This document shows positions 8,246 through 16,204 of a DNA stretch of 34,038 bases, one piece after another (position 1 is the first letter of the stretch; every line of letters starts with the position of its first letter). The notes under the pieces are model-generated. The model made no database searches. It was not told where the DNA came from and worked only from the letters and a program-made list of their open reading frames with translations. This DNA is from Chromera velia (taxonomy: Eukaryota > Sar > Chromeraceae): contig JAHBMJ010000024.1 in assembly GCA_018398765.1 (NCBI GenBank), positions 94,661 through 128,698 of the forward strand, in the 5' to 3' direction. The position numbers and the translations under genes were made by a program.

Positions 8246-8533
8246 ATGCTTGTCAATCACGGGGCCGACATCGCTGCCGTCACGATCGTTTCTTACGACC
8301 CCCGTACAGATCGCTGGCAATTTTATGGGGGCGGCCCCAGAGGAAATATGCACTCGACTCTCTCAACTAAAGAGTCTTACCCTTCTTTTCCCGGCCGCTC
8401 ACCTGTCTACGAAGCGCTCACGGGTATGGCCTCTAAGGCCGAATGCGATGCCATGGCGCTGCTTCAGCGTTGGCCAGTTCCTCTTCCTCCGAGCCCAAGA
8501 AAAGGGTGTCCTTCGCCTCTGCTATCACCGTGA
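8246..8533 (+). CDS. Hypothetical open frame downstream of the transposon
   Basis: ATG 8246 opens 95 codons with a plausible beginning (MLVNHGADIAAVTIVSYDP, then RTDRWQFYGGGPRGNMHST). From about 8460 the reading turns proline-rich and the better coding passes to the next frame (8443-8724). The frame upstream of the ATG is also open back to 8129. This host-side segment may belong to the gene interrupted by the mariner element, but no similarity proves it. Confidence 0.33.
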   Translation: MLVNHGADIAAVTIVSYDPRTDRWQFYGGGPRGNMHSTLSTKESYPSFPGRSPVYEALTGMASKAECDAMALLQRWPVPLPPSPRKGCPSPLLSP

Positions 8534-8724
8534 ATGAGTACGATCCCGCGTATTTTGACGCCAAATTCTGGCCAAAGAAGACAAACAAAAATGGGGAAAT
8601 AAAACTGAAAGAACTGAACTTACGGCGGTGTCAACACAAAAAGAACCCCCTCACCCGGCGGATGCTGCCAAGGTCCGACGAAGACGCCCACGGACGTGTC
8701 CCCTTCAGCTCCATAGTTCAGTAA
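8443..8724 (+). CDS. Hypothetical basic protein segment with an RVSF motif
   Basis: This open frame has a serine run followed by KKRVSFASAI (8497 onward), then NEYDPAYFDAKFWPKKTNK and a Lys/Arg-rich tail. K-[RK]-V-x-F preceded by basic residues is the known docking motif for protein phosphatase 1. Such a short motif also occurs by chance, so this is only a hint. The frame overlaps the end of 8246-8533 and probably continues it after a frame change. Confidence 0.37.
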   Translation: MRCHGAASALASSSSSEPKKRVSFASAITVNEYDPAYFDAKFWPKKTNKNGEIKLKELNLRRCQHKKNPLTRRMLPRSDEDAHGRVPFSSIVQ

Positions 8725-9162
8725 TCGTTCCAGAGCTTCGGCCGGAAAGCATTGCGCCATGCAGGAGACGCGGTGGGAACAACACTTTGCCAAAAAGGGA
8801 AAACAAAGAAAGCAGTCTCTTTATAACTGTGGACTCAGAAACTCGATTCTCACGAGCTGTGCGGAGGTTCTTTAGATTAAGTTGCGCGTGTTTTCTTGGA
8901 GCAGTGCGCTCTGACCGGCAAGAAGCCACACTTCCTTCGAAAAAGTCTCGGTGTGAAAGGCTGGCCTTCATGCAGTGAAGGCTTTGCCGATTCAGGCCCC
9001 GGAAAGACGCCGACGGCGGCACTTTTAAAAAAATTTTGGGAAGCCTGAACTTGGGACACGCAAAAAAGCATGCGTGGAGAAAGGGGCTCGCGAGTTCCTG
9101 CACGCATATATTAATATAGGCATCGAATCGTGGTATGTATGAAAGTTGTCGTGAGTCCTCGC

Positions 9163-9229
9163 GGCTCGCACGGACCACAACATGGCCTCAAAGAACAATT
9201 GTCTTCGGAAATAGAGCGGCTCGCACGGA
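9163..9229. repeat. Short direct repeat, 16 bp, 51 bp apart
   Basis: GCGGCTCGCACGGACC occurs at about 9163 and 9214, at the edge of a purine-rich stretch. It lies inside an open frame (9130-9639) that is Arg/Gly-rich and low-complexity, which I do not call a gene. Confidence 0.7.
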
Positions 9230-9496
9230 CCCAGCCGCTCAAAAAAAAGACTGGGGCCCGAAGGAGTTCTCTTTCGAATGGATCTTGCCTTTGTAGGCGC
9301 TTTCGCGGGGGGGGGGCGGCAGGTGATGGGAGATTGCGGAGACAAGAGGACGGAACGATGAAGAGACCGTCTGGAAGAGCCTGGGGAAGGAACAATGAAG
9401 GGGGGGAGGAACGAGGCCGGGGAGGGAGCAAAAGAAAGAATCCGACACAAACACGAATGAAGATCCTCGACCCCCTCCAGCCCCTTCCTACAGCGG

Positions 9497-9613
9497 TAGG
9501 TGATGGGGCGTTTCCCGGCGTCCGACGGGAGTCCCCTCCTGCAGGGGTTCTCGGTTGCTCCCCGCAGCCGCCCGTTACACGGCTGACCTGCCGTTCGTGT
9601 GCCCCATCACCTA
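9497..9613. repeat. Inverted repeat with 13-bp arms around a GC-rich core
   Basis: Arms TAGGTGATGGGGC (9497-9509) and its exact complement (9601-9613). Similarity continues outward with a 4-base offset (a CTACAGCGG-like flank). The 91-base core contains a smaller palindrome (CCCCTCCTGCAGGGG). It could be a small mobile-element relic or a structured RNA; neither is shown. Confidence 0.75.
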
Positions 9614-9700
9614 CCTACGGCTACAGGCACTGGTACTGAGGAGGTCAGTGTAGATAGAACATTTGATTCATTAGAATTCAGTAAAACTGCAGAGTAGCAC

Positions 9701-10249
9701 ATGAAAGAACGTAACAGAGAGCAAACGAATCGTTACGGCTGCTATGGCGTGCAGGTAGATGAGGACTATGAAGTAGACTGGAATAAGATCATTGACAAGA
9801 TGAACCGTGACCTATATGGTGACCTGTATGACGTGCAGGGAGAAGACGACGGGGATCTCGACCCTATTGCATGTGCACTCCAGGCTATCCGGGGACTGGA
9901 TTCCACTCAGTTGGAGCAGTTCAGAAGGGAACGTGCAGTCTGCTCATTGTCTCTTTGTGTTCCATCTTTTGTATCAGCACTGTGTTTCGAAGTGAACGTG
10001 TCGACTTTCCAGCTTGCAACACGGTTCGTCGCTTCGAGGGAAACAGGAGGAGCAAAATGGAGTGGTGGGCGTGACGTGCCAAGAACATTTGTGGAGATGA
10101 GGAACAAGATCGTTGCGATGATCTGTGCCCATTTCTTCAAAAAGATCCAGTACTCGACGTCCGCACTTGTCCTCGAGTATGAGCGCATTGCCTGTAAGCC
10201 GTGTAGGTTCGGGCCCATTCATCATCCCTGCATGCATGCATCCAGGTAA
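9701..10249 (+). CDS. Hypothetical acidic protein, 182 aa
   Basis: ATG 9701 opens 182 codons to TAA. The first 80 residues are clearly protein-like and acidic (YGVQVDEDYEVDWNKIIDKM, then YDVQGEDDGDLDPIACALQA), ending in a Glu/Gln/Arg-rich helix. Residues about 80-115 are Cys/Ser/Val-rich and may be an unspliced intron, although no frame-preserving GT...AG pair is obvious. The last part is helical again (EMRNKIVAMICAHFFKKIQY). No family is recognised. Most likely a gene with two real exons. Confidence 0.5.
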   Translation: MKERNREQTNRYGCYGVQVDEDYEVDWNKIIDKMNRDLYGDLYDVQGEDDGDLDPIACALQAIRGLDSTQLEQFRRERAVCSLSLCVPSFVSALCFEVNVSTFQLATRFVASRETGGAKWSGGRDVPRTFVEMRNKIVAMICAHFFKKIQYSTSALVLEYERIACKPCRFGPIHHPCMHASR

Positions 10250-10678
10250 TGCACGATCTCCTTCTGGGCGTTCACGGCCTGGTTCGACGAGAGAGCCTGC
10301 ATGTAGAGGCAGGGGGACAAGCTGTCTTGGGGGCTTGTCTTTCATCTCATCACATGTCACACATATCCCTTCCTTGTCCAATGGGAAAGGGCAAACAAAT
10401 TTGGTGTCATCTTTAAAGATGAACATCTACCAAGTTTTTAGCCCAGGTGCTTGATCTTTTGTAACGCTCTCAGGGTTGCTCTGCTGAACGCTGCATGAGA
10501 ACTAGCAACATTCTATCCGTAGAATTGTAGTTGGTTTTGTTGTTTCTTTTCCAGGCCGTTTGAGAGATCCGGACCATTTCTGAGGCAATCTCTCTATGTC
10601 TGTCTTGAGAACCTCGGTCCCTCCAAGAGAATTTCTCAGTTGGAGGCTCGACCTCCCATGGTGTGACGATCCAAATCC
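10250..10678. other. No gene seen
   Basis: Mixed sequence between the acidic gene and the 30-bp array. It has a small TGCATGCATGCAT palindromic run just upstream (about 10231-10243) and no coding-like frame that I trust on either strand. Confidence 0.45.
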
Positions 10679-10918
10679 CTCCCTTCATCAGGTTCTTGCC
10701 CTCTTCACCTCCCTTCATCAGGTTCTTGCCCTCTTCACCTCCCTTCATCAGGTTCTTGCCCTCTTCACCTCCCTTCATCAGGTTCTTGCCCTCTTCACCT
10801 CCCTTCATCAGGTTCTTGCCCTCTTCACCTCCCTTCATCAGGTTCTTGCCCTCTTCACCTCCCTTCATCAGGTTCTTGCCCTCTTCACCTCCCTTCATCA
10901 GGTTCTTGCCCTCTTCAC
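10679..10918. repeat. Tandem array, 8 x 30 bp, essentially perfect
   Basis: Eight head-to-tail units of 30 bases (core CCTTCATCAGGTTCTTGCCC) run from about 10679 to 10918. Seven are identical and the last differs only in its final two bases. Since 30 is a multiple of three, at least three frames stay open through it and read 10-residue repeats: plus strand LHQVLALFTS or PPFIRFLPSS, minus strand EEGKNLMKGG. The minus reading is hydrophilic and the most protein-like, as part of an open frame 10470-10931, but no flanking domain supports a gene. The near-perfect identity indicates recent expansion. Confidence 0.97.
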
Positions 10919-11243
10919 GATCGAGAATCAACAGATAAAAAAAAGTGAGAAAGCAACAACGAATGCAGTTGATTGTCGATCCCCCTAGCCTTTGGAGCTA
11001 CCTATGTGCAAGTTTATGTGAACGCGGACATGTGTATTTGCATGAGAGTAGAGAGCGTCTCATCGCTCTCACTCTGTCTCTAAACAAAAGAATGAAATCC
11101 AGTCTCAATTCTACACAGACAGACAGCTTCTGATTCCCCTAAGAGCCGGATCCCCTCCTGAAAAAGACAGCTTGTTATTGTTCTAAGGGCCGATTCCCTT
11201 CTGTCTTTCAACGGGATCTCGCGTCCCTTTTTGTTGTGACTGC
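10919..11243. other. No clear gene
   Basis: AT-richer spacer containing two related motifs about 40 bases apart (CAGACAGCTTCTGATTCCCCT and AGACAGCTTGTTATTG with AGGGCCGATTCCC nearby), a faint tandem similarity. No convincing coding frame. Confidence 0.4.
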
Positions 11244-11564
11244 ATGAGCGAGGTTCGTCTGGAATGGGAAAAAAAAGTTACACTCATTCAGTCAGCCTGC
11301 TCTTGTGGATTGTGCGCTCTCCCTACTTTCTCTGCTTTGCATGAGCTCACTTGTCTGTTGACTGCGTTGACACTGCCGATGCATAAATATAGATTGACGG
11401 TTTGGTCGCATGTGTCGTTCACGCAGCACAGGGAGGATGTGACTGAAGACGGACTCGGCGACACCAGGGAGGAGGATGTGACTGAAGATGAACTCATCGT
11501 CGGAGGAGACCGCCAGAAGAAAACGGGAGAGGGAAGAGAAGAAAGCAAGAATCCAATAATCTGA
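11244..11564 (+). CDS. Hypothetical open frame with an acidic repeated C-terminus
   Basis: ATG 11244 opens 106 codons. The first part is Cys/Leu-rich and weak. The last 40 residues are acidic with a duplicated EEDVTED-type motif from an 18-base direct repeat (GAGGATGTGACTGAAG at about 11432 and 11468). The acidic, serine-rich beginning of the next frame (11572 on) has the same flavour, so the two may be exons of one gene. Confidence 0.3.
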   Translation: MSEVRLEWEKKVTLIQSACSCGLCALPTFSALHELTCLLTALTLPMHKYRLTVWSHVSFTQHREDVTEDGLGDTREEDVTEDELIVGGDRQKKTGEGREESKNPII

Positions 11565-11571
11565 AGCCTGT

Positions 11572-12267
11572 TTGAAGTTTGGGTATGGAACTTCTTCTGA
11601 GGATTCAGAAAAAGAGACCGACAGAAGTCAGACAAGCGCACCGGCACACAACCAGCCGACTGACGGGAGAGGGGATGCGGAAGGGAGAGGGAACTTTGGG
11701 GATGCATGGCGATGCTCCCCTGCAGGCCCGCGACTGCATGACGGTGCAAGAAGCTCCTCCTCGGGCGCCCCTCCTCAGGCGGATACTTCGCTTTCGTCCT
11801 CCTGTTCAGGCCCTTCTTCTTCCCAAGATCCAAGGTGGAAGTGCCACTGCGGGAAAACCGTGAAGACGAACATGCATAGGATGGTGCCGGAGTTGCCATC
11901 GGTATATTTTGGGGACTGGACACGAAGCACTGCAATATGTTCTCTTTATGTTTGTCTCTGTCTCTCTGTCTACGCTCAAGCAGCGGAAGGAGACAGGTCG
12001 TTTTGCTTCAAAAATGGTTTGTCGCCGAAGTACGTCCTTGCCTTCTCGGTTGACTCAGATCTCGGTGGGAGAGTTGTCCAAAAAGCGAAGGGCTGGTGCT
12101 GCAAACTTGTACCGATTGTCGTTCTGATTGCTGTCCAGCAGAAAGACAAGAAACATCCCTGCCTCGCCGAGGTACCTGCCCTGATATGCCCGAAGGCATA
12201 CACAGAGAAAGGACATTGCACGATGTCCTTCCTCGACGTATTGAGCAAGACGCCCCCAGCCCGCTAG
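11572..12267 (+). CDS. Hypothetical protein with acidic/Ser-rich start and Cys-x-Cys motif
   Basis: Open for 231 codons to TAG 12265-12267. It starts with a hydrophilic Ser/Glu/Asp-rich region (GTSSEDSEKETDRSQ), passes a serine-proline linker, then RWKCHCGKTVKTNMHRMV. That short motif resembles QWKCSCG at about 28040, both W-K-C-x-C-G. Residues about 120-140 look like intron (YVCLCLSVYAQA, TCTCTGTC-rich DNA). The last 60 residues are protein-like (AKGWCCKLVPIVVLIAVQQK), and the same frame goes on past the TAG into a spliced exon. Either the TAG is a disabling mutation or it is the end of a 3' splice site (CGCTAG). Confidence 0.42.
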   Translation: MKFGYGTSSEDSEKETDRSQTSAPAHNQPTDGRGDAEGRGNFGDAWRCSPAGPRLHDGARSSSSGAPPQADTSLSSSCSGPSSSQDPRWKCHCGKTVKTNMHRMVPELPSVYFGDWTRSTAICSLYVCLCLSVYAQAAEGDRSFCFKNGLSPKYVLAFSVDSDLGGRVVQKAKGWCCKLVPIVVLIAVQQKDKKHPCLAEVPALICPKAYTEKGHCTMSFLDVLSKTPPAR

Positions 12268-12747
12268 TGCGTGAAGATCAATCTGAGCAACGTCGGAAGA
12301 AGCTGTGCCAATGTGCTGTCGGCCGCGACACTGGACTGGAAGTGGTGAGTGAAAGGCGGTGATCCCTACAACCTTTTTGCCTTCTCGTCTTTCGAAATGA
12401 GAAGCAACTTTTGCCCTCCTTCTGTTTGCAGGCTGGTCGAGCATAGGCTGTCCAAGCCGATCCACTTTCACCTGCACCAAGGAGTGATCAATCTGGACGA
12501 TGACGAAGATGAGGACCTCAGAAAGAGACGACCTTGCAGGTTCTCTTCCCCCAGATGGGCAAAGGAGACAAGCGGGCTCCCCTGTGCGTGCTCTGACGGA
12601 TGCATGGACCGGCTCTACAGGGAGGGGGGACTCGCGGTCCGTCGCAAATGCTGCCGTTTCCGTCAGAAGCACCAGAAGCCTCTGTCGTATGTGAAGGAGG
12701 GAAGACAGAGCTGCGAGGGGTGTCTCCAGTTCGATGGATCGTTCTAG
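12268..12747 (+). CDS. Two spliced exons of a hypothetical gene
   Basis: Exon 12268-12344 (KINLSNVGRSCANVLSAATL, DWK) meets a consensus donor GTGAGT at 12345. The acceptor CTGTTTGCAG ends at 12431, and the join completes a Trp codon (TG+G). It continues as LVEHRLSKPIHFHLHQGV and the acidic NLDDDEDEDLRKR. The phase-2 join staying in the same frame, with good sites at both ends, makes this one of the better introns here. After about 12540 the reading becomes Cys/Arg-rich, and a second frame is equally plausible. Probably the 3' part of the gene beginning near 11572. Confidence 0.5.
12345..12431 (+). other. Predicted intron, 87 bases
   Basis: GTGAGT donor, pyrimidine-rich 3' half, TTTGCAG acceptor, phase 2. 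Confidence 0.65.
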
Positions 12748-12762
12748 CTTTGACACTTTCCT

Positions 12763-12816
12763 TTCTTTGTATAAACCTGTATAAATCCTGTGTTCCTGAC
12801 TCGGGAGGAAACGTCT
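12763..12816. repeat. Diverged repeat A (3'-end-like), part 1
   Basis: TTCTTTGTATAAACCTG...GAGGAAACGTCT resembles 22923-22998 over its whole length, apart from a gap of about 20 bases. A second block at 13171-13209 resembles 23006-23042 in the same order. Both sites sit just after a stop codon, and copy B contains AATAAA, so a shared 3' untranslated or element-end sequence is possible. Confidence 0.65.
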
Positions 12817-12853
12817 CCTTCTTCTCATTCCCTTCCGGGACACATTCCTGCAT

Positions 12854-13169
12854 TTGGAGGGGAGCTCCGCCCGAACCGCCCTCCCCATGTGGCGGTGTAG
12901 GGCCAATCTCCTCTCTGGCATCGGAACCTGCGCTCAGGTCGTCTGCTATTCGTTCAAGGTCGAAGGTTGGGTCATTGACAATCTCAGCAATAAAGCTGCT
13001 CGGGACAGTTTCACGAAGGCCTTGCTGAGAGGAGAGCAGTGGGAAGCACTCCATGCCCTTTTGCAGTACGTGACTCGCATCATGGAGCTTTGCAGCTCCG
13101 ACAAGACCGAGGGCAGAGATGCTTCTCAAGGATCTCTACACGCTCCATCAGCTGGTCTGTAGCTCCCAG
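12854..13169 (+). CDS. Hypothetical helical exon ending at a strong donor
   Basis: The frame from 12854 is strongly protein-like and helical from about 12940 (KVEGWVIDNLSNKAARDSF, LLRGEQWEALHALLQYVTR). Near 13100 the better frame shifts by one (AEMLLKDLYTLHQLVCSSQ). That second frame runs straight into CCCAG|GTAGGT at 13170, a near-perfect 5' splice site; the first frame instead ends at TAG 13160-13162. So there is either a single-base disruption or two overlapping exons. This exon block lies exactly between the two halves of repeat A. No family is recognised. Confidence 0.45.
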
Positions 13170-13170
13170 G

Positions 13171-13209
13171 TAGGTTTTCATTTAGATCAACCCTATCAAC
13201 AACGTTAAA
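13171..13209. repeat. Diverged repeat A, part 2
   Basis: TAGGTTTTCATTTAG...CAACAACGTTAAA matches 23006-23042 (and again 23059-23071 for CAACAACGTTAAA). It begins at the donor of the preceding exon. Confidence 0.6.
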
Positions 13210-13406
13210 GACACCGGCAGAAGCCAAACGTGAGTCAGTCTGTTTCTCTTCTGTCTCAAGTTTCTCTCAAGCTCCAGATGCAAATGTATTTATGCACAAT
13301 CCATTTGTTTCAGGGACCTACACTCAATCCCATGTGGATCAGACAGTGTGGAGCACCCAAGCGAATTGGTTCCACTTCGTCTGCCTCCTCACTGTGAAAC
13401 CGGTGC

Positions 13407-13736
13407 ATGGGATCCGAGTCCCTGGAGGTTGAGGACCCCTGGGATGATGAAGATCCTCGGGTTGCTCACACGGGTAAAGTCCGCATTCAGTATCCAATGA
13501 ACGACCAATGGAGCTTGCAGACACCGGGAATCACGTATCATGAGCTTGCGCACTCAGCGGTCCCACCTGTTCACACCGCTTGTTATCCTTTTTTGTGTGA
13601 GGATGGTCCCTGGTCCCTCTTGAGACAGGCCCCTCCATCTTCGCTGAGCCCTCCTTCGATGGCGAGTGCATGGGTATGGGAACACTTCGAGTTAGTTCAT
13701 GTGCCCAGGCCCCAAATCAGAATGGAACATGTCTAA
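13407..13736 (+). CDS. Hypothetical protein, 109 aa
   Basis: ATG 13407 opens 109 codons to TAA. The first half is acidic and protein-like (MGSESLEVEDPWDDEDPRV, then KVRIQYPMNDQWSLQTPG); the second half is proline/serine-rich and weaker. The ATG context is ordinary. Unrecognised. Confidence 0.36.
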   Translation: MGSESLEVEDPWDDEDPRVAHTGKVRIQYPMNDQWSLQTPGITYHELAHSAVPPVHTACYPFLCEDGPWSLLRQAPPSSLSPPSMASAWVWEHFELVHVPRPQIRMEHV

Positions 13737-13739
13737 AAA

Positions 13740-13985
13740 TGCCAGAATGTGTTCCGGAATCCGCGCGCGCATCGGGACGCATGTTCCGAAGTGTTGCATG
13801 CATGCGCCAAAGTGTTGCACCGACCTGGCGTGGTGAACGGTTCCAAAATGGACACACATCTGTTCCAAAAGGTAACGGGACGTCTTCAATGAATACAGGC
13901 ATAGGTGATCATGCTAGCGAGAAACAGAGGCATGAATATACGCAACACCTCGCTGTACAGAGTTGCAGAAAAGCTGTAAAGTAAC
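13740..13985. other. Repeat-rich spacer with short direct and inverted motifs
   Basis: Contains AAGTGTTGCA twice about 20 bases apart, TGCATGCATGCGC, CGCGCGCG and several TGTTCC motifs. Open frames across it (on both strands) are His/Arg-rich and do not look like protein. Confidence 0.4.
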
Positions 13986-14033
13986 CTCTTGCTCTCTCTC
14001 TGCTCCTTTTCCTTGTATTTTCTTGAGGCCATC

Positions 14034-14145
14034 ATGGAAGCCGTAGCAACTTTGTTTCGTTCCAAATTGGCTGCTTGTCTTGATGTGGCAGAAGAGCCCC
14101 ATGATGGAATGGAATTTTCGCAGCTGATCCGAGAGCAAGTTGCTG
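14034..14145 (+). CDS. Short hypothetical exon before the 93-bp repeat
   Basis: ATG 14034 opens a helical stretch (MEAVATLFRSKLAACLDVAE, then MEFSQLIREQVAG) that stops at the very edge of the 93-bp repeat. The first repeat copy begins with GT here and ends with GTGCAG at 14238, so it could be removed as a 93-base intron. However, the join then meets TGA, so either the model or the frame is damaged. Unrecognised. Confidence 0.38.
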
Positions 14146-14235
14146 GTGCCGTCTGAGGGAGCGACGGTTCCTTTCGGCGAATACACACACATTCTCACTC
14201 ATCCACCCTCCCTCTCGCGTGCACGTGTATTCGTG
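14143..14235. repeat. 93-bp dispersed repeat, copy 1 (intron-like)
   Basis: Matches 15060-15152 with two mismatches and no gap. Here a GT (14146) and CGTGCAG (ending 14238) at the two edges would make it an exact 93-base intron, with a pyrimidine tract (CACCCTCCCTCTC) in the right place. Confidence 0.95.
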
Positions 14236-14238
14236 CAG

Positions 14239-14898
14239 GTTGAGTCTGAGGCTCGCACTCTGATGGAGACCGGCGGGAGTCGGGTGCCTGAGGGTCCTCC
14301 CCCACTCCAACTTCCTCCCGTCAACGAGTCCACCATATGGATTAGGTGGCTCCATGACGTGAGGATTCAGGTCTCTGAGTGGCGAGCTCGGTCGGTGGTG
14401 AAGTCGTCGAAGGAGCTGGGGGCGGGGTATCGGATTGTCAGCCTCGCCACCGCAGAGCTCGCGGCGCTTCGCACCCAGATCAAGATCGCGGGGTACCTGC
14501 CTGTGATTGACACCAAAAAGCAGCAGATGTACCAGATGGAGGGGGCAGATAAGGAGATCTCTGAGGAGTACTTGATGGCATACAACGCCAGACCGTGCTC
14601 CATCTTTTCCATCTGTCTGAACAAGATGACAGAGGAGAGGAAGAAACTCCAGCGCCCTCCGACGGGATTTGGTCTGGGGGGGACCTCTGAGGAGGTACCC
14701 GAGGACGGTGTTCTCCTGCCTCCTCTTCGACCCGTAAGGGCCCCCGCAGCAGTAGCAGCAGCATCGTCCTCCGATGCTCCCCTTTCTCTTCCCCCTGTGG
14801 ATGCCATTTCCACCCTTGTCCCTAACTCCGCCTCCCAGGATGCCTTGAAGACATACCTGAAGTTATGGAGGACTCTAGGGTTCTATAGAGTCCTGTAG
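14239..14898 (+). CDS. Hypothetical protein, possibly retroelement gag-like
   Basis: A long protein-like frame follows the GTGCAG site. It has helical parts (WIRWLHDVRIQVSEWRAR; LATAELAALRTQIKIAGYL; ADKEISEEYLMAYNARPCSI), then a Pro/Ala/Ser-rich linker and TAG at 14896-14898. After the TAG the frame remains open and fairly protein-like for 48 codons (SILYLVSEETGPVSVSADRD) to TGA. Together with the helical frame at 15155-15967 and the copia remnants elsewhere, a gag-type origin is possible. There is no zinc knuckle or capsid motif to prove it. Confidence 0.48.
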   Translation, partial: VESEARTLMETGGSRVPEGPPPLQLPPVNESTIWIRWLHDVRIQVSEWRARSVVKSSKELGAGYRIVSLATAELAALRTQIKIAGYLPVIDTKKQQMYQMEGADKEISEEYLMAYNARPCSIFSICLNKMTEERKKLQRPPTGFGLGGTSEEVPEDGVLLPPLRPVRAPAAVAAASSSDAPLSLPPVDAISTLVPNSASQDALKTYLKLWRTLGFYRVL

Positions 14899-15059
14899 AG
14901 TGAGAGTATTCTGTATTTGGTCTCTGAGGAGACAGGCCCGGTCTCTGTATCGGCAGATAGAGACTGGGCCCACCCTGTGTGTATAGAGTGGTCATTGGGA
15001 CCTGCCGCTGGAGGAGCCAGCCCCTTAGCTTGAGAGCGTGCAGGTACGTGCGCGTTTCA

Positions 15060-15152
15060 CTGGTGCCGTCTGAGGGAGCGACGGTTCCTTTCGGCGAATA
15101 CACACAAATTCTCACTCATTCACCCTCCCTCTCGCGTGCACGTGTATTCGTG
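15060..15152. repeat. 93-bp dispersed repeat, copy 2
   Basis: Second copy of the 93-bp repeat, 917 bases downstream, same orientation, two mismatches. It lacks the AG at its right edge (TTCGTGGTGGGG), so it cannot be the same exact intron. A good donor-like CAGGTACGTG lies 17 bases upstream and CCAG at 15183-15186 could close a larger intron. Confidence 0.95.
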
Positions 15153-15154
15153 GT

Positions 15155-15967
15155 GGGGATAAAGGGGGGGGGGCTACGAAACCAGATGTCCCCTATCTCT
15201 CGTGGGAAGAGATCCTGCAGAGACCCCCTCGAAACATCCTCGAGTTGCGTGACTTCTCCTATGTCCTGCTGACCAACTACTTTCTCACCTACCTCGAGAG
15301 GGAGGGGAGATTGCTTTGCTCATGGTTGGTGCAGCAGGCAGTCACGCGCAAAAAGTTCAGGACGTTCCACGAGCTGTTGGCATACCTGGATGTCATGATC
15401 ACCATCGTCAATACGTACTGCCTGAATGGTCTCGTTCCCGATGCCATTTGGGGGTGTATGTTGGGGGGTCCCATTCCCGATTCCCTTCTCCACTTGTGGG
15501 AGCAGCATCGGGGGGTGAATGTCAAGCTGTACCGTCCGCTGAGGAGGATGGTGGAGGAGTATGCGCGAACCCCCGAAACCAACTCCCTTATCCACACATC
15601 CGGCCCCGTCTCCCACCGCCTCATGAAGGATCTGACGGAGATGGCCACCCACATCACTGGGGTGCCCAGTCAAAGTCAGAACGTCCTTTTTCTAGGCCCT
15701 GCCCATGTGCCTCCGAGGGGGCACTCCCGATCCCCTGCTCCTACGCGTCCAAAGAAGCAGGGGAACCAGGGAGGGTCGGGCAGTCCGGGTGGGAGAAGTG
15801 ATGGAGGCTACAGAGAACCAGTCAATGGAAAGCGATTCTGCCAGAATCGAATGGTCATCTTGATGTTGTCTCAATTTTCTGCAGAACAGTGCAGGAGACT
15901 CTGTCGGGGGAGGTTGAAGAATTCTTCAAAGCGGAGCCGGCATATAATGAAAACCATTCTGCTGTAG
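15155..15967 (+). CDS. Hypothetical helical protein with Gly/Arg-rich tail, gag-like
   Basis: The frame is open from the repeat through about 15840 with no ATG at its start, so it begins by splicing. The order is: a conserved-looking start (PYLSWEEILQRPPRNILELR), a long helical body (LTNYFLTYLEREGRLLCSWL; FRTFHELLAYLDVMITIVN), and a Pro/Arg/Gly-rich basic tail (NQGGSGSPGGRSDGGYREP). A helical body plus a basic Gly-rich tail is typical of retroelement Gag but not diagnostic. The end after about 15840 looks like intron, closing at TTTCTGCAG (15884). Confidence 0.48.
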   Translation, partial: GDKGGGATKPDVPYLSWEEILQRPPRNILELRDFSYVLLTNYFLTYLEREGRLLCSWLVQQAVTRKKFRTFHELLAYLDVMITIVNTYCLNGLVPDAIWGCMLGGPIPDSLLHLWEQHRGVNVKLYRPLRRMVEEYARTPETNSLIHTSGPVSHRLMKDLTEMATHITGVPSQSQNVLFLGPAHVPPRGHSRSPAPTRPKKQGNQGGSGSPGGRSDGGYREPVNGKRFCQNRMVILMLSQFSAEQCRRLCRGRLKNSSKRSRHIMKTILL

Positions 15968-16197
15968 CGAAGCGCGCGGTGAAGATGATCCTCGATCAGT
16001 ACAAGCAGGCAGCTAAGGAGAGAAGCAAAGCACAGCTACACCTTCAAGCTCAATTAAGTACTTCTGAGAGTACATGTTCCATGCTGAACTCTGCTTCCAT
16101 CTTGTTGGTCTGGCAAGATGTCCTGTAGTCGCCAAAGGTAGACATCCTTATTCTCGACTTGAAGGCGCTATCTGAAGAACGGTCAGCAGGACCTTGA
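15885..16197 (+). CDS. Hypothetical helical exon with an in-frame TAG
   Basis: Directly after TTTCTGCAG (15884) the frame reads ETLSGEVEEFFKAEPAYNE, VKMILDQYKQAAKERSK and ILLVWQDVL, stops at TAG 16126-16128, and continues protein-like (SPKVDILILDLKALSEE) to TGA 16195. The coding flavour moves to the next frame at about 16170 (NGQQDLEIFVMDVQEG). Charged and helical, possibly coiled coil. Unrecognised and probably damaged. Confidence 0.4.
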
Positions 16198-16204
16198 AAT
16201 CTTT

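Noticed and set aside
10681-10917. CRISPR-like array.
   Set aside because: The 30-bp units are directly head to tail with no spacers, and the surroundings are eukaryotic.
12055-12921. 288-codon open frame on the minus strand.
   Set aside because: It runs across the plus-strand exon pair with a good GT...AG intron at 12345-12431; its own composition is Arg/Leu/Ser-rich without a domain.
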